From NCBI RefSeq assembly GCF_023278565.1, contig NC_064680.1, positions 4,030,001-4,094,000 on the forward strand: 64,000 nt of DNA, written 5' to 3'. Position numbers and translations under genes: made by a program. The DNA is from Colletotrichum lupini. Lineage: Eukaryota > Ascomycota > Sordariomycetes > Glomerellales > Glomerellaceae. The notes beneath the pieces were generated by a model that worked only from the letters and a program-made list of their open reading frames with translations, had not been told where the DNA came from and did not search any database. How positions within the stretch are numbered: the first letter of the stretch is position 1; each line of letters opens with the position of its first letter. Below are positions 46,980-57,663 of the stretch, piece by piece.

Positions 46980-49900
46980 CTAATTAGTAGTTAAATTCTA
47001 CTATTATAGATTAGTAAGGTATCTCGTTATATAGAAGAGACGACCTCTTAATACTGTACGGGATAGGAGATTTATACTAATTAACCTTATAAAAGTAGAC
47101 AAAAAAGGAGGCGATTCTTAAATACCGTACGGAATTAAGTAATCGTAGCCCTTTATTACTTACGAGAGGTTAACGTCTATTACGTTAAAATTACGCTAAT
47201 TAATAGAACTACTTAGGTAATTAGTATTTTGCCATCGCTTTAAATAGCCTTTTTTACTAAATAACTTCTCTATAGCCGGCCCGCGATTAGAAATTAACTA
47301 ACTAAATTAATAAAAAGAATTCCCTATACAACGACTACTTACTTAATCGACTAGCGTAACGAACGGGCTTAATAATATAATATAAAAGAGCACCGCGCGA
47401 TTTAAAAAAAGGATCTTTAAGTATAGTAATCTTCTTAATAAGCGTAGTAGTTACTAATATAAGAGTTATAAAACTAAAAAATTTATAGTATATAGAAGGG
47501 TTTATTATTATAAGGATCTTACGGATCTAACCTCGAGGCCTGCGATCTAAACGGCCTCTTTATAGCCCCCTTAGCTACCCCCCGAGTATTCTATAAGAAT
47601 ATAGTTAAGGGGACGGTCTAATAAGGAAAGAGGGGATTTAGAGATTATAATAGCCTCGAGCTATAAGTATTATAAGTATCAGAGGTTAGCCTAGGGAAGG
47701 AGACGGCTAGCCTAAAAAGAAAAAGAAAGTTACTAATTTAAGAGAGGGTAAACGACTTCTTACTAAAGTCTAAAAAAAAAGAAGGGAATCCTCTAGAGGG
47801 CCGTCGAGAGGCCCCTTTTTATATTACTAACTCCTAGCGCGAGATTACTAATTTCGAGAAATTAACTAAGTAATAAAAAGAATTACTAGCGAACGATAAT
47901 TACTAAATTAGCGTAATTAGCTTACGAAAAAAACTACCTAGGAAACTATAAAATAGGGTACCGAGAGGCTATAAGAAAAAGGATTTTTAAAATATCTAAC
48001 CTTAGCTAGTACGAGCGTAAATTATAATAAGTATTTTTAATAACTACGCGACCTTATAAAAAGGAGGACTTAACCTCGCTAACTATACTTAACTACTTAT
48101 ATAGCTCCTCTACGAGCCGCTTAGCGTCTATTTTTAATTATTATTATAGAATACTGCCCTAGAGGAAGTAGGTCGAGGAAGGAAGTAATTTAGAGATTAT
48201 AAAGAACACGAGGCTCACGAGGCTAGAAGTATCTAAAAATAGCGAAAATCGGTAACTAATAAAGATCCTAAGACTAATTACTTCGTCTTTTTATAGTAAT
48301 ATAAACGTCTACCGCTACTAATAAAAAAGGGACTACTAAAACTTACTTTTTTATACTAAATAAAAAGGGGGATCTTAGTAGGAACGATAGCTAGCGATCT
48401 AGAGGGCTAGTAGTAGTTACTAAAAATAGTAAAAACGAGAGTAATAGCGAGATAGTAAGAGGAAGCGGGAATCGCCCAGACCCTGACGAATTTGTTAAGT
48501 AATAAAAGCACGGGTTTATTATAACTAACGCGCGGATTAGATATATTTTTATTAAAATTAAATACGTTAGTAACTGCTAATACGGGTATAAGCTAGAGTA
48601 CGACCCCTAGCGAGTTAGGGTAAGGAAGAAGAGGAAGAAACCCGATCTTAGATAGAATCCTAATCCCTTATAAATAAGTAAATATTAACCCGGACTATTA
48701 GGGAACGTAGATATATAGAATCGCAAATTAGCCTAACGGTAAGTAAATTAACATAGTATTAATCTATTTAACTAAGGTTTACGAAAAAAAGGGGCTATAG
48801 GGGCAACCCCTATTTTATAAAATCGTAAACGACCTTAGCTATTAGCTAAACGAATAGTTTATAAGCGCAAGCCTAGGAATTATAAAAGCGGTTAATAAAT
48901 TCCTCTATAGGCGAGGGGTACTACTAGCGTAATTATAATCGCAAGAACCTCACGAAATCTTAGTAGCGACGATTATAGAGGAGGAATTCGTAATATAGAC
49001 CTAAGTATAAGTCGATAGGGCGTATAATTGCTTTAACGAATTTAGAGAAAGGGTAAACGACCTAGATTTCCTTCCTATAATTATTAATAACAATCTATCG
49101 TTATAAAAGGATATATAGAGGTAAAATATAATACTAGAAGTACGATAATTAATAATTCTATCTATTTCGATCTATAGCTCGTTACTACTACTAATACGAA
49201 ATTCGGTACTAATTAGCTAGTAAGAAAAGAGGTAGACTACTCGAAGTTATTAATAATACGTAGCGACGTAAGGATTATATATAAATACTAAAAATATAGT
49301 AATAAATACGAGGTAATTTATAGATCTTAAAAAGATCTTCCCAAAAGAGAAATTATATTCTAAGGGGAAGTACGAGGTCTTATAAAAGACCCTAACGATG
49401 TTTTATAACTATTATAAAAAAGTCGGGATTAGAGAATACTAGTACTATTTAGTAATTAATATCATACTCGTAAGCAAGGCCTCTAATTATTATTATAAAG
49501 TAGTACGTAATCTCGATTAGAACGACTTTCTTAGTATTATTAACACAATCCGAAGCCGCTTCGAGACCTACGATAGGAATCTAGAGCTCCTATCTAAGCT
49601 ACGAGCGATTTTTTATATATCTATAACTAGAATAATAGAGGGTAAATCGTAAGTAGAAATCCTTAAAAAGCTTATTAATTAAATTAATAAGCTAATAAAA
49701 ACCTAGCTAAATAAGGGGACTAACGAGCGAAAAGTTAGATATCTTTATACCGTAATCTAGCGCGTTCTAGAGGCAAAAATAACTCTATACTAAGCACCCG
49801 AAGACTACGAGACGCTCTACTTAAAACTAAGATCTAGCTTTAATATTAAAGTAAAAATACCGCGCTAAACCTACCTCTAAGCATACGACGGCCCTTATTA

Positions 49901-51732
49901 ATAGCATTAGGTCGACTAAACGTATAATAAAAAAAGAAAAGAAGCTAGGTATAATAATTACTAATAAGGAATCCTAAATTCGTTAAATAAGTAAAAATTT
50001 AACTCGCGAGCAGGGTAATAAAAAAAGTAATATTTTATTTATAAAAAAGATAGATATTAATTAAGTAACTACTCTAAAGAAGAGCGTACTAAATCGTACG
50101 AATAATATAAAAAATCGAGGGTAATAAATAATAAAACTAGCCCTTATCGATTTAACTAATTCCTCGTTATATATAAGGGCAGATCTAGGGGCACGGAACC
50201 TAGCGAAAGTAGCTAATTTAGCGGCCTAAAGCACCCGCACCCTATAAGAGATTCGGAAAATAAGGAAAATCTCACCCCCTATACTAATAAATTAGATTAT
50301 AATAAAGTCGATAATATTAACTACTCTTTCTTCGCCCCGTTAGCTTTAAAAAGATATACGAGGCTAAATAAATAAAAAGTAATAGAAGCCCTTAATAAAT
50401 AGGCTTTTATTTACGGATAATAAGGGAAGGTCCCTTAAATAACGGATACGGAGGTAGGCGAAAGGATAAATTTAATAGTGCAGAATTCTACTCTCTTAAT
50501 ATTTAAAAAAAAGAGATATAGTACTAAGTAATTCTAGGGGTAGCTAAAGGGGCCCTTTTTATACTACCTAGATCACTCGAATACTAAGCTTATATAAGCA
50601 TTCTACGCGAGCGAAAAGTACGGCCTAGATAATTTCTATAGAATTATCCTAGATACTAGGGTATTATAATAGTTAATAAGAGGAAAAGGGCAATTCTAAG
50701 CACTATAAAAAATTACGTTAGTAACGCTTAATACGTTAATAGCGGGTATTACGAAGATTAGCTTCGGCCTAAATAAGAAAATCGTTACCCTAAGTATAAT
50801 AAAAGTAGAGACGTACTTCGGAACGATAACTTTCTATATCCTACCCGTTAATACCCTATTTCTCTTATATCTAAAAGATATAGATCGACTAGGTATTATA
50901 TTTAATAATATAAGAAATAGAATTTCTAGCTATAAGTACTCCGAAATAGTCGAACGATAATAGGGGCACGTGTTTATAAGGCTTATTAATAATACGAAGT
51001 CGATTAATTACTTAACGGAAAGTAAGCTTAGACGACTATACTAGAGATTTAACTACCCGTCGGTCGCGAGACTATATAACCTCTTAAAGTATTTAGGTAA
51101 TAATAATATCGAAATAGGGGCGCTAGAGTAGTTAACGAAAGTATGCTACTAATACTAAATAAATACGCAGAGCCCACGCAGATTTAAATTTAAATTATAT
51201 AATAAGCTTAACTTTAATTAGGAAATCGTCGTTAATATTTTCTATTTAAATAGTCGACCGGTTTTATATATAATCGACGAGGCTATATTATTCTAAGTAG
51301 GGTAATTCCTACGGGATTTATAAGTAAAAATAGTATAGGTAGCTCTATAAAAAAGCTAAATTAATATATACTAAGGACCGCTAGATAGTATTAGAACCGA
51401 CGCTAATACTAGTTTTAAGTTAGTAAAATTTAAAAAAAATATAACGGCCTACGGTATATAGTTAAAAGTCGTGCCCGTCGAAGCGTATTATAGTATTAAA
51501 AAGGTAAAAAGGGCGTATTAGTAATTAAAAAGAGCGTTTAAAATTATTAAAGAGGAAAATCCCGATTCTAACGACGACGAATACCTCTAGATAGTACTTA
51601 AATATTATAACGATACTATAGGGCCTAACGGGCTTATACTAACGCTTTTAGTATTTAGAGCATATTTAAGAACGACCTTAGCCTCGCTACTGTTACTAAA
51701 TATAAGCTAGCGAGCTTAAGTAATTAAAAAAG

Positions 51733-52246
51733 TGTTACGAAGGTAACTTTGTTTACCTTATTATTCGCCTTATTATCAATATTACGTAAGCAAACTATAT
51801 ACCATATTAATCTACGATTTCTGTAGATTATTATAGGTATTGATTATGTAAGCAATACTGCTTATATAAGCTTACGTGAGCAGTGGAAAGTACTGGAAGA
51901 TAACTGAATAATCTGGAATTTACTCGAGGCGGAATTACGTACTACGATTACGCATTCACTTACGTATATGCTTATTAATTATATCATAATTAATAAGCAA
52001 TGGAATATTCTAGTAGGAGGTTTTTATGCCTATATGTAGGCGTGTATTTGCCTACCTAGACCTTTCGTTAAGCAAGCAACTTCTCATATAGTAATTCAAC
52101 TATATTACTCTCTTTATTACAAAAACCTCTTTTATATACGCTTATTTCCCCTATATTCATATATTCTTGCTTCTATATGAATATTCACTTTTCATATTCT
52201 ATATAAGAATATCCCGCATTACCTCGTTAAAGCTATACGTGCTAGA
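51733..52246 (+). repeat. 5' LTR (514 bp) of the nested Copia element
   Basis: Starts TG and ends GCTAGA just before the primer-binding site. The 3' end is GA rather than the usual CA. It contains palindromes such as TTAATTATATCATAATTAA. Confidence 0.92.
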
Positions 52247-52260
52247 GGTTATGAGCCCAG
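52247..52260 (+). other. primer-binding site complementary to initiator tRNA-Met anticodon arm
   Basis: GGTTATGAGCCCAG directly follows the LTR and is complementary to CTGGGCTCATAACC, the anticodon stem-loop of eukaryotic initiator tRNA-Met (CAT anticodon). This matches the half-tRNA priming known for Drosophila copia, not priming from a tRNA 3' end. Confidence 0.7.
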
Positions 52261-52717
52261 TTATTATATAACTGAGGTTTTATTTACTTAAGTGAATATT
52301 ATTCACTTATCCGAGCTCTTCTATTTTTATTTACCTATATCATACCTATTATCATTTAGGTATATGCCTTTATCCGGTATATGCATATTCATATATTGAG
52401 ATATCTTACTCCGCCCAAAATCACTTTTTCGAATTCGAAAATTCGAAATCGACCTTTATATTTAATAAAGGATTTATATATATAAAAAGGCAGACGAAGT
52501 GTAAGTCCTTTTTATACTATATACTTACTTTTATTAAATATCTATTTATAAGAAAAAGAAGTCAAAATAGACTTTTTCTTATATATATTTTTAGACTTAA
52601 AATAAGTCTATTTTCAAGCTTAAAAACAAGCTTGAATTCTAAGCTTAAAGTAAGCTTATTTATACTAGGAACAATACTAGTATATATTTATATTATATAT
52701 ATTCTAAAATATATATA

Positions 52718-55700
52718 ATGGCGGATATTATCAAGGCAATTACAGGCTGCCTTATGCCTGAAAATCAACGCCTAAAAGGTAGTCAAAATTGGACTACTTG
52801 GCTTTCTACTCTTCATATTTATCTTCGACTTTTGAAATTAAATACCTATTTCGAAGTTGAAAACGAATATGAAAATATTACTGAAGAGCAAAAAACCCAA
52901 TCCTTATTATTAATAAGGCAAAATATTCAACCTGAGCCTCTTTCACTTATTTTTGATCAAATTGATCCAAAAGAGGCTCTTAATACCCTTAAAGCATCCT
53001 ATGAGGGTACAGGACCAGTTCTACGTCAACAATTATACCTCGAATTCCACGCTATTAGATTGGAGCATTTTAATAGCTTAAATGAGTTTATTAGCTCATT
53101 TAAAAGCTATATTTCCAAATTAAAAAGCGTAGGAGCTATTATTGAGGATATAGACCAAAAAACGGTCTTTATATCAGCCCTAACTAATATCTTTCCGATT
53201 TGGGCTGATCGTCAAAGGTCTAATTTAAGACTTAAAGAGCCCCCTACTTTAGAGGCTCTTATTACGGATATATTAGACGAAAATAGGAGAGAAATCGATA
53301 CTCCTATGTCTAGTAATACTATTAAGAGTAATAAATACTCTCGAAATAAGTATAATAAGTCTAAGACTTATTATAAGCAAAATACCAACCCAAATACCAA
53401 CCCAAATAAGCCCTCAAATTACCCAAATAAGCCCTCAAATAAGCCCTCATATCAACCCAAACCAAACCAACCCCGAAACCAGCCCCGAAACCAACCAAAC
53501 CAGCCCAATCTTTTTACGAAAAACCAACGCCCACATGGAGATTTGAACCCTCAGCCCTTACAATCAAGGAATTATATGGTTAGTGGTTCCGACCACTATA
53601 CCATAGACCCACTTGATGAAAATTATCAACCTTTTCTCCCTCATATATTACCCAACTCGACTCCAAATGATAATTTGGGCCTTTCGGGAGAAAATACCAA
53701 TAATTCGGCTAATATGGGCACAAATACAACTGAAAGGTGGTTGTATGATACGGGTTCAACAGTCCATATTACTAATAGTATGGATTTATTCGAAAATTTC
53801 GATAATAGGGACAATTTACCCCCTATTCGAACCGGAGCTGGCCCAGTTTACCCACAGGGTATTGGGGACTTAATTTTACCTATCTATTTACGGGGTAAAA
53901 TTATACCTATAAGGTTAAAAAATACCTTATATATTCCAGAATTCCCACTTAATATCTTTTCAGGTATATTACACTACAAAAATGGTGGATATATTGAAAA
54001 GAATTATTTAGTGGATTCTGAGGGCAATGTATTTGCTTATTTGGATTTCAAAAGGCATGGATTTTTCCTTAATATTGCTTGGAAAAATCGAAGGCCTACT
54101 ACAGGGTACCAACAAAACGATTTGGACCCTAAAAATCAGTATTTGGATCTAAAAAATATTTTAGAATCCATTCAAAATTCTCTTCATAATATTACTATTA
54201 ATAATAGTAATATAGAGAAAAATACTGATTATTTATCTGAAAATTCAGATAATCAGGCCTATTCAATCACCCAGGAATGGCACGAAAAATTAGGTCATCC
54301 TTCTTACCCTTATTTATTAAAAACTGCGAAAATAACTAAGGGAATTCCTTTAGACAAATTAAAGGAAAAAGACCTAAATTGCCCGAGCTGTACTACAGCT
54401 AAGTTAACTAGGCAACAGCCTAAAATTAACTATAATCGGGCATTATTTCCACTAGAAAGGGTCTGTATTGATACAGTTAAAATTACCCCTACTACTATTA
54501 GTGGAAATAATTACGCTATTCCGTTTACGGATGATTTTACTGGTTTTCGAGATGTTGAATTCTCAAAAACCAAAGAGAATATAATTAATATTCTCAAAAA
54601 CAAACTGGAATTTTATTTTAACCAGTTTAATTCCTACCCTAAGTATATACGCTTAGATAATGGTACGGAATTCAATATAGGGGAATTATTACCCTATATT
54701 AACGAAAAAGGCATTATTTTAGAGCCTTCCACGCCCTATACGCCCGAGCAAAATGGTATAGCCGAAAGGACTAATAGGGCCCTTATCGAAAAGGCTAGAA
54801 CTATTTTATTAGCAGAGAAATTACCCCTATATTTATGGGACGTAATTTTGAAAGAATTAACTAAATTAGTTAATTTTACCGCTAATATACGCCTTGAAAA
54901 GACCCCTATGGAGGCTTTTCTCGATTATTTCTTCCCAAAAAGAAATAATAAGCCGGATTTATCTAATCTAAGAAAAATCGGCTCTAGGGTACTTATTTAT
55001 TACCCTACTCAAAAGCGAGTCACTTCGAATAAAATGTATACCTATACTCAAAATGGTATATATTTAGGAAAAGAAGGTAATAATATATATGTTATATATT
55101 GCCCTTCTAATCCTTTTCGATCTCGATTATTACGGACTTCGCATATTCGATTTATTCAAAATAATAGAATAGAGGGGGTAGAAAGCGTAAATCCTCCTTT
55201 ATATTCTAAAATTTTTGATAAAATCGAAGATATTCAGGAAATACCTTCTAAAATAGAGGTATTAATTCCCAAATTATCTGAGGAAGAAAAATCTAAATAT
55301 AAAGATTTTACTCAGAGTATTACCCTACCTCCAGAGCCTAATACACTAAAACAGGCTCTAAATAGCTCAGAAAAATCAGAATGGTTAAAAGCTATATATT
55401 CTGAGCTAGAGGTTATTATTAAAAAGGGTACTTTATTAGCTATAGACCCAAATAAGGTCTATAAAGCTAATAAAAATCCACTATCTACTAGATGGGTCTT
55501 TAAACGAAAAATCAATATTAATACTGGTAATATTGATAAATATAAGGCCCGATTAGTAGTTAGAGGCTTCGAACAACAGTATGGAGTCGATTATTTCCAA
55601 ACTTTTGCTTCTGGAAGTAATCCTACTACCTATAGGGTACTTATAGCCCTATCTGCCCCTTTAAACTGGCATATACACCAAATTGACGTTATTGGTGCCT

Positions 55701-56965
55701 TTTTAAATGGGGATTTATTAGAAGAGGTATATATAGACCCTTCTAATATACCTTTAACTGAATTTTTTGAAAAATACCCTAATTTAAATACTATAAATTG
55801 GGATAAATCAAAAAATCAGTTATTACAGCTTTTAAAAGCCTTATATGGGCTCAAACAAAGCCCTAGACAATGGCAACTAAAGCTGAAGTCTATTTTTAAT
55901 AAAATAGGCTTTTTACCTCTAAAATCCGATGAGGCTACCTATTTCAACCAGGATTTCAAAAATCCTGCTTTTATTGTTACCCACGTCGATGATTTCCTTA
56001 TATTTAATAAAAATATTAAATATATAGAGGAAATTAAGGGTAAAATATCGAAATATATCGATATTAAAGACCTAGGCGAAGCCTCGAATTTCCTAGGCGT
56101 CAAAATTACTAGAAATCGGTCTAATAAGACTATTTCTCTCTCTCAAAGTCATTATATTAAGGAAATTCTTAATAATAATGATTTTTCCAAAGCTAAAATC
56201 ACTAATATACCTATAAATCCGGGTATATTAAATAGTGATTTAGGGAACGAAAAAGATGACTATTTACCTTCAAAAGAGCTATTAAAGACCTACCAGCACC
56301 TAGTAGGATCTTTAATGTACGCTATGGTTGTGACTAGGGCTGATTTAGCTTTTTCAGTCTCTTTCGTCTCCCAATACCTCCATAAGCCCACTATTTACCT
56401 ACTTAAGGTAGTAAAAGGTATTTATAGATACCTTAGTGGCACTATTCACTATAATATTACCTATAATGGTAATATTGGGCCTGTAGAATTAGTAGGCTAT
56501 ACTGATTCTAACTGGGCCGGGTGTAAAAGTACTAGAAAATCAACTTCTGGGTACTTATTTACACTAAATGGAGGTCCGATTAGCTGGAAGTCTAAAAAAC
56601 AGTCTACTATAGCACTTTCTACTACAGAGGCTGAATTTAATGGACTTCAGGAAGCTATTCGGGAAGCTATTTGGCTTCAGAATTTATTATCGGAAATAGG
56701 TTATCAAGTTAAACCTATTACTATTAAAACCGATAATAATGGGGCATTATCTCTTGCTTATAATCCTGAATATCACCAAAGGACTAAGCATACTGCCCTA
56801 TATTATTATTATACTCGACAGGAAGTAGAAAAAGGGAATATTAAAGTAGAATATCTCCCTTCTACTATAATGCCTGCCGATGGGTTAACAAAACCCTTAC
56901 CTCGGGTTAAACATAAGGAATTCGTTAAGCTAATAGGCTTAAACGATCCTAATAACCCTATTTAA
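52718..56965 (+). CDS. Copia Gag-Pol polyprotein (1,415 aa), intact
   Basis: A single frame, in Ty1/Copia order. Gag (about 1-210; KGSQNWTTWLSTLHIY) is followed by an Asn/Pro/Lys-rich linker (about 225-300) without a CCHC knuckle. The aspartic protease has D344-T-G-S. The pre-integrase zinc region has H522, H527, C555, C558. The integrase triad is D585, D647, E683 (DX35E). The reverse transcriptase runs from about 890, with RLVVRGFEQ, DVIGAFLNGDL and the catalytic HVDD (D1091-D1092). RNase H has D1263 (YTDSNWAG), E1304 and DNNGAL. It ends MPADGLTKPLP and stops at 56963-56965. All catalytic residues are present, so the element could be active. Codons are strongly A/T-biased, unlike host genes. 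Confidence 0.95.
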   Translation: MADIIKAITGCLMPENQRLKGSQNWTTWLSTLHIYLRLLKLNTYFEVENEYENITEEQKTQSLLLIRQNIQPEPLSLIFDQIDPKEALNTLKASYEGTGPVLRQQLYLEFHAIRLEHFNSLNEFISSFKSYISKLKSVGAIIEDIDQKTVFISALTNIFPIWADRQRSNLRLKEPPTLEALITDILDENRREIDTPMSSNTIKSNKYSRNKYNKSKTYYKQNTNPNTNPNKPSNYPNKPSNKPSYQPKPNQPRNQPRNQPNQPNLFTKNQRPHGDLNPQPLQSRNYMVSGSDHYTIDPLDENYQPFLPHILPNSTPNDNLGLSGENTNNSANMGTNTTERWLYDTGSTVHITNSMDLFENFDNRDNLPPIRTGAGPVYPQGIGDLILPIYLRGKIIPIRLKNTLYIPEFPLNIFSGILHYKNGGYIEKNYLVDSEGNVFAYLDFKRHGFFLNIAWKNRRPTTGYQQNDLDPKNQYLDLKNILESIQNSLHNITINNSNIEKNTDYLSENSDNQAYSITQEWHEKLGHPSYPYLLKTAKITKGIPLDKLKEKDLNCPSCTTAKLTRQQPKINYNRALFPLERVCIDTVKITPTTISGNNYAIPFTDDFTGFRDVEFSKTKENIINILKNKLEFYFNQFNSYPKYIRLDNGTEFNIGELLPYINEKGIILEPSTPYTPEQNGIAERTNRALIEKARTILLAEKLPLYLWDVILKELTKLVNFTANIRLEKTPMEAFLDYFFPKRNNKPDLSNLRKIGSRVLIYYPTQKRVTSNKMYTYTQNGIYLGKEGNNIYVIYCPSNPFRSRLLRTSHIRFIQNNRIEGVESVNPPLYSKIFDKIEDIQEIPSKIEVLIPKLSEEEKSKYKDFTQSITLPPEPNTLKQALNSSEKSEWLKAIYSELEVIIKKGTLLAIDPNKVYKANKNPLSTRWVFKRKININTGNIDKYKARLVVRGFEQQYGVDYFQTFASGSNPTTYRVLIALSAPLNWHIHQIDVIGAFLNGDLLEEVYIDPSNIPLTEFFEKYPNLNTINWDKSKNQLLQLLKALYGLKQSPRQWQLKLKSIFNKIGFLPLKSDEATYFNQDFKNPAFIVTHVDDFLIFNKNIKYIEEIKGKISKYIDIKDLGEASNFLGVKITRNRSNKTISLSQSHYIKEILNNNDFSKAKITNIPINPGILNSDLGNEKDDYLPSKELLKTYQHLVGSLMYAMVVTRADLAFSVSFVSQYLHKPTIYLLKVVKGIYRYLSGTIHYNITYNGNIGPVELVGYTDSNWAGCKSTRKSTSGYLFTLNGGPISWKSKKQSTIALSTTEAEFNGLQEAIREAIWLQNLLSEIGYQVKPITIKTDNNGALSLAYNPEYHQRTKHTALYYYYTRQEVEKGNIKVEYLPSTIMPADGLTKPLPRVKHKEFVKLIGLNDPNNPI
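53531..53610 (-). other. tRNA-like sequence, antisense, inside the gag linker
   Basis: On the minus strand an A box (TGGTATAGTGG, 53603-53593) and a B box (GGTTCAAATCT, 53549-53539) occur in the right order, about 43 bp apart, with a T-arm-like segment. The acceptor ends do not pair and no sound anticodon loop is evident, so it is not a working tRNA. The same bases contain an imperfect 31-bp hairpin (53575-53605). The sense frame stays open and encodes HGDLNPQPLQSRNYMVSG. Confidence 0.5.
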
Positions 56966-57033
56966 CCTATATTATACCCCTAATATAGGTATTTATTTTC
57001 CTTATATTTTTATGAATACTTTAAGGAAAATAC

Positions 57034-57106
57034 TCTAGGGTACCAAAAGATTGTTCTAGGGTACCAAAAAACTATTCTAGGGTACTAGAAATCTACTCTA
57101 GGGTAC
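57034..57106 (+). repeat. four 21-bp-spaced TCTAGGGTAC repeats
   Basis: TCTAGGGTAC begins at 57034, 57055, 57076 and 57097, exactly 21 bp apart, between the polyprotein stop and the polypurine tract of the nested element. No coding role. Function unknown; possibly a structured RNA or protein-binding array. Confidence 0.85.
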
Positions 57107-57138
57107 TTGGTTAGCTATTTCAACATAGCTAATAAGGC

Positions 57139-57149
57139 AAAAGAGGGAG
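57139..57149 (+). other. polypurine tract of the nested Copia element
   Basis: AAAAGAGGGAG immediately before the 3' LTR, the plus-strand primer site expected of LTR retrotransposons. Confidence 0.85.
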
Positions 57150-57663
57150 TGTTACGAAGGTAACTTTGTTTACCTTATTATTCGCCTTATTATCAATATT
57201 ACGTAAGCAAACTATATACCATATTAATCTACGATTTCTGTAGATTATTATAGGTATTGATTATGTAAGCAATACTGCTTATATAAGCTTACGTGAGCAG
57301 TGGAAAGTACTGGAAGATAACTGAATAATCTGGAATTTACTCGAGGCGGAATTACGTACTACGATTACGCATTCACTTACGTATATGCTTATTAATTATA
57401 TCATAATTAATAAGCAATGGAATATTCTAGTAGGAGGTTTTTATGCCTATATGTAGGCGTGTATTTGCCTACCTAGACCTTTCGTTAAGCAAGCAACTTC
57501 TCATATAGTAATTCAACTATATTACTCTCTTTATTACAAAAACCTCTTTTATATACGCTTATTTCCCCTATATTCATATATTCTTGCTTCTATATGAATA
57601 TTCACTTTTCATATTCTATATAAGAATATCCCGCATTACCTCGTTAAAGCTATACGTGCTAGA
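57150..57663 (+). repeat. 3' LTR (514 bp) of the nested Copia element
   Basis: Same length as the 5' LTR with no difference found by eye. Followed by AAAAG (57664-57668). Confidence 0.92.

Larger units (their letters stand above)
51733..57663 (+). mobile_element. complete, young Ty1/Copia retrotransposon (5,931 bp), nested
   Basis: 514-bp LTRs that look identical by eye at both ends (TGTTACGAAGG...GCTAGA). The target duplication AAAAG is at 51728-51732 and 57664-57668. A primer-binding site, one uninterrupted 1,415-codon polyprotein and a polypurine tract are present. Aligning the flanks with copy 1 at about 12,262 shows exactly where it landed. Unlike its surroundings it shows no RIP-type stops. 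A solo LTR of the family is at 15551-16064. Confidence 0.95.

Noticed and set aside
53531..53610. A functional tRNA gene on the minus strand
   Set aside because: A and B boxes are good, but the acceptor strands do not pair and no seven-base anticodon loop with T33 and a purine at 37 closes properly.
57034..57106. CRISPR-like array
   Set aside because: Units are only 10 bp with 11-bp gaps inside a eukaryotic retrotransposon 3' region, so it is a phased tandem repeat.
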